Shown here: positions 5,764 through 5,834 of the stretch, piece by piece
Layout of the letters: every line of letters begins with the position of its first letter
Numbering within the stretch: the stretch's first letter is position 1
Origin: Candidatus Eiseniibacteriota bacterium
GTDB taxonomy: Bacteria; Eisenbacteria; RBG-16-71-46; CAIMUX01; WJJG01
Length of the DNA: 5,834 nucleotides
NCBI GenBank assembly: GCA_016867695.1
Contig: VGIY01000174.1
Coordinates: 1 to 5,834 of the forward strand
Reading direction: 5' to 3'
Notes under the pieces: model-generated
Told to the model about the DNA's origin: nothing
The model's database searches: none
Seen by the model: the letters and a program-made list of their open reading frames with translations, nothing else
Program-made: the position numbers and the translations under genes

Positions 5764-5834
5764 CCCTCGCCTCCCAGGTGCGAGCGCTCGATGCCGAGGA
5801 TCAGCCTGAGGCTCGTCGAGACGATCCCCAGCGC
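5760..5834 (-). CDS. C-terminal 24 residues of an upstream gene of the same operon
   Basis: Reading left from the window edge, the frame ALGIVSTSLRLILGIERSHL then GGEG ends in a TGA at 5762-5760 that overlaps the next ATG as ATGA. The four-base overlap and the ribosome site just before it are the main reasons to call it coding. The tail mixes hydrophobic residues with a few charges and could be the end of a membrane helix followed by a cytoplasmic tail. The rest lies outside the window and its function cannot be judged here. Confidence 0.6.
   Translation of the reverse strand, partial: ALGIVSTSLRLILGIERSHLGGEG
5770..5775 (-). promoter_or_regulatory. Ribosome site of the anchored membrane protein gene
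   Basis: GGGAGG with a 6-base spacer precedes the ATG at 5763. It is embedded in the last codons of the upstream gene, which fits coupled translation. Confidence 0.7.

Overview
The window is GC-rich throughout and reads as the chromosome of a free-living bacterium. A secreted M23-type peptidase ends in a FlgD-Ig/type-IX-like sorting domain, and it sits beside an exported beta-propeller. That combination is common in high-GC members of the FCB-type candidate phyla (Eisenbacteria, Latescibacteria or Krumholzibacteria-like lineages). The placement is an inference from protein style; no marker gene is present. There is no sign of phage, transposons, CRISPR, rRNA or tRNA.

Layout. At the left edge the first five codons of a probable minus-strand gene diverge from a plus-strand branched-chain amino acid aminotransferase (73-1107). 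A long, nearly perfect hairpin at 1152-1202 separates it from everything to the right, which is all on the minus strand. Reading that strand from right to left, a membrane cassette comes first. It comprises the last 24 codons of an unknown gene (5760-5834), a 286-residue protein anchored by one helix at each end (4903-5763), and a 227-residue six-helix membrane protein (4223-4906). These three are joined by ATGA and GTGA start/stop overlaps. A 203-base gap follows, holding a possible terminator and a good promoter. Next come an exported beta-propeller protein (2898-4019) and, 16 bases later, a secreted multidomain M23 metallopeptidase (1226-2881).

How the genes work together. The aminotransferase is housekeeping amino-acid metabolism and appears to be a single-gene unit. 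The propeller and the peptidase look like a two-gene envelope/extracellular operon. The right-hand cassette looks like a membrane complex made from one operon, whose function I cannot name; it is the best candidate here for something undescribed. Every large open frame antisense to these genes is a GC-rich codon shadow and was left out.
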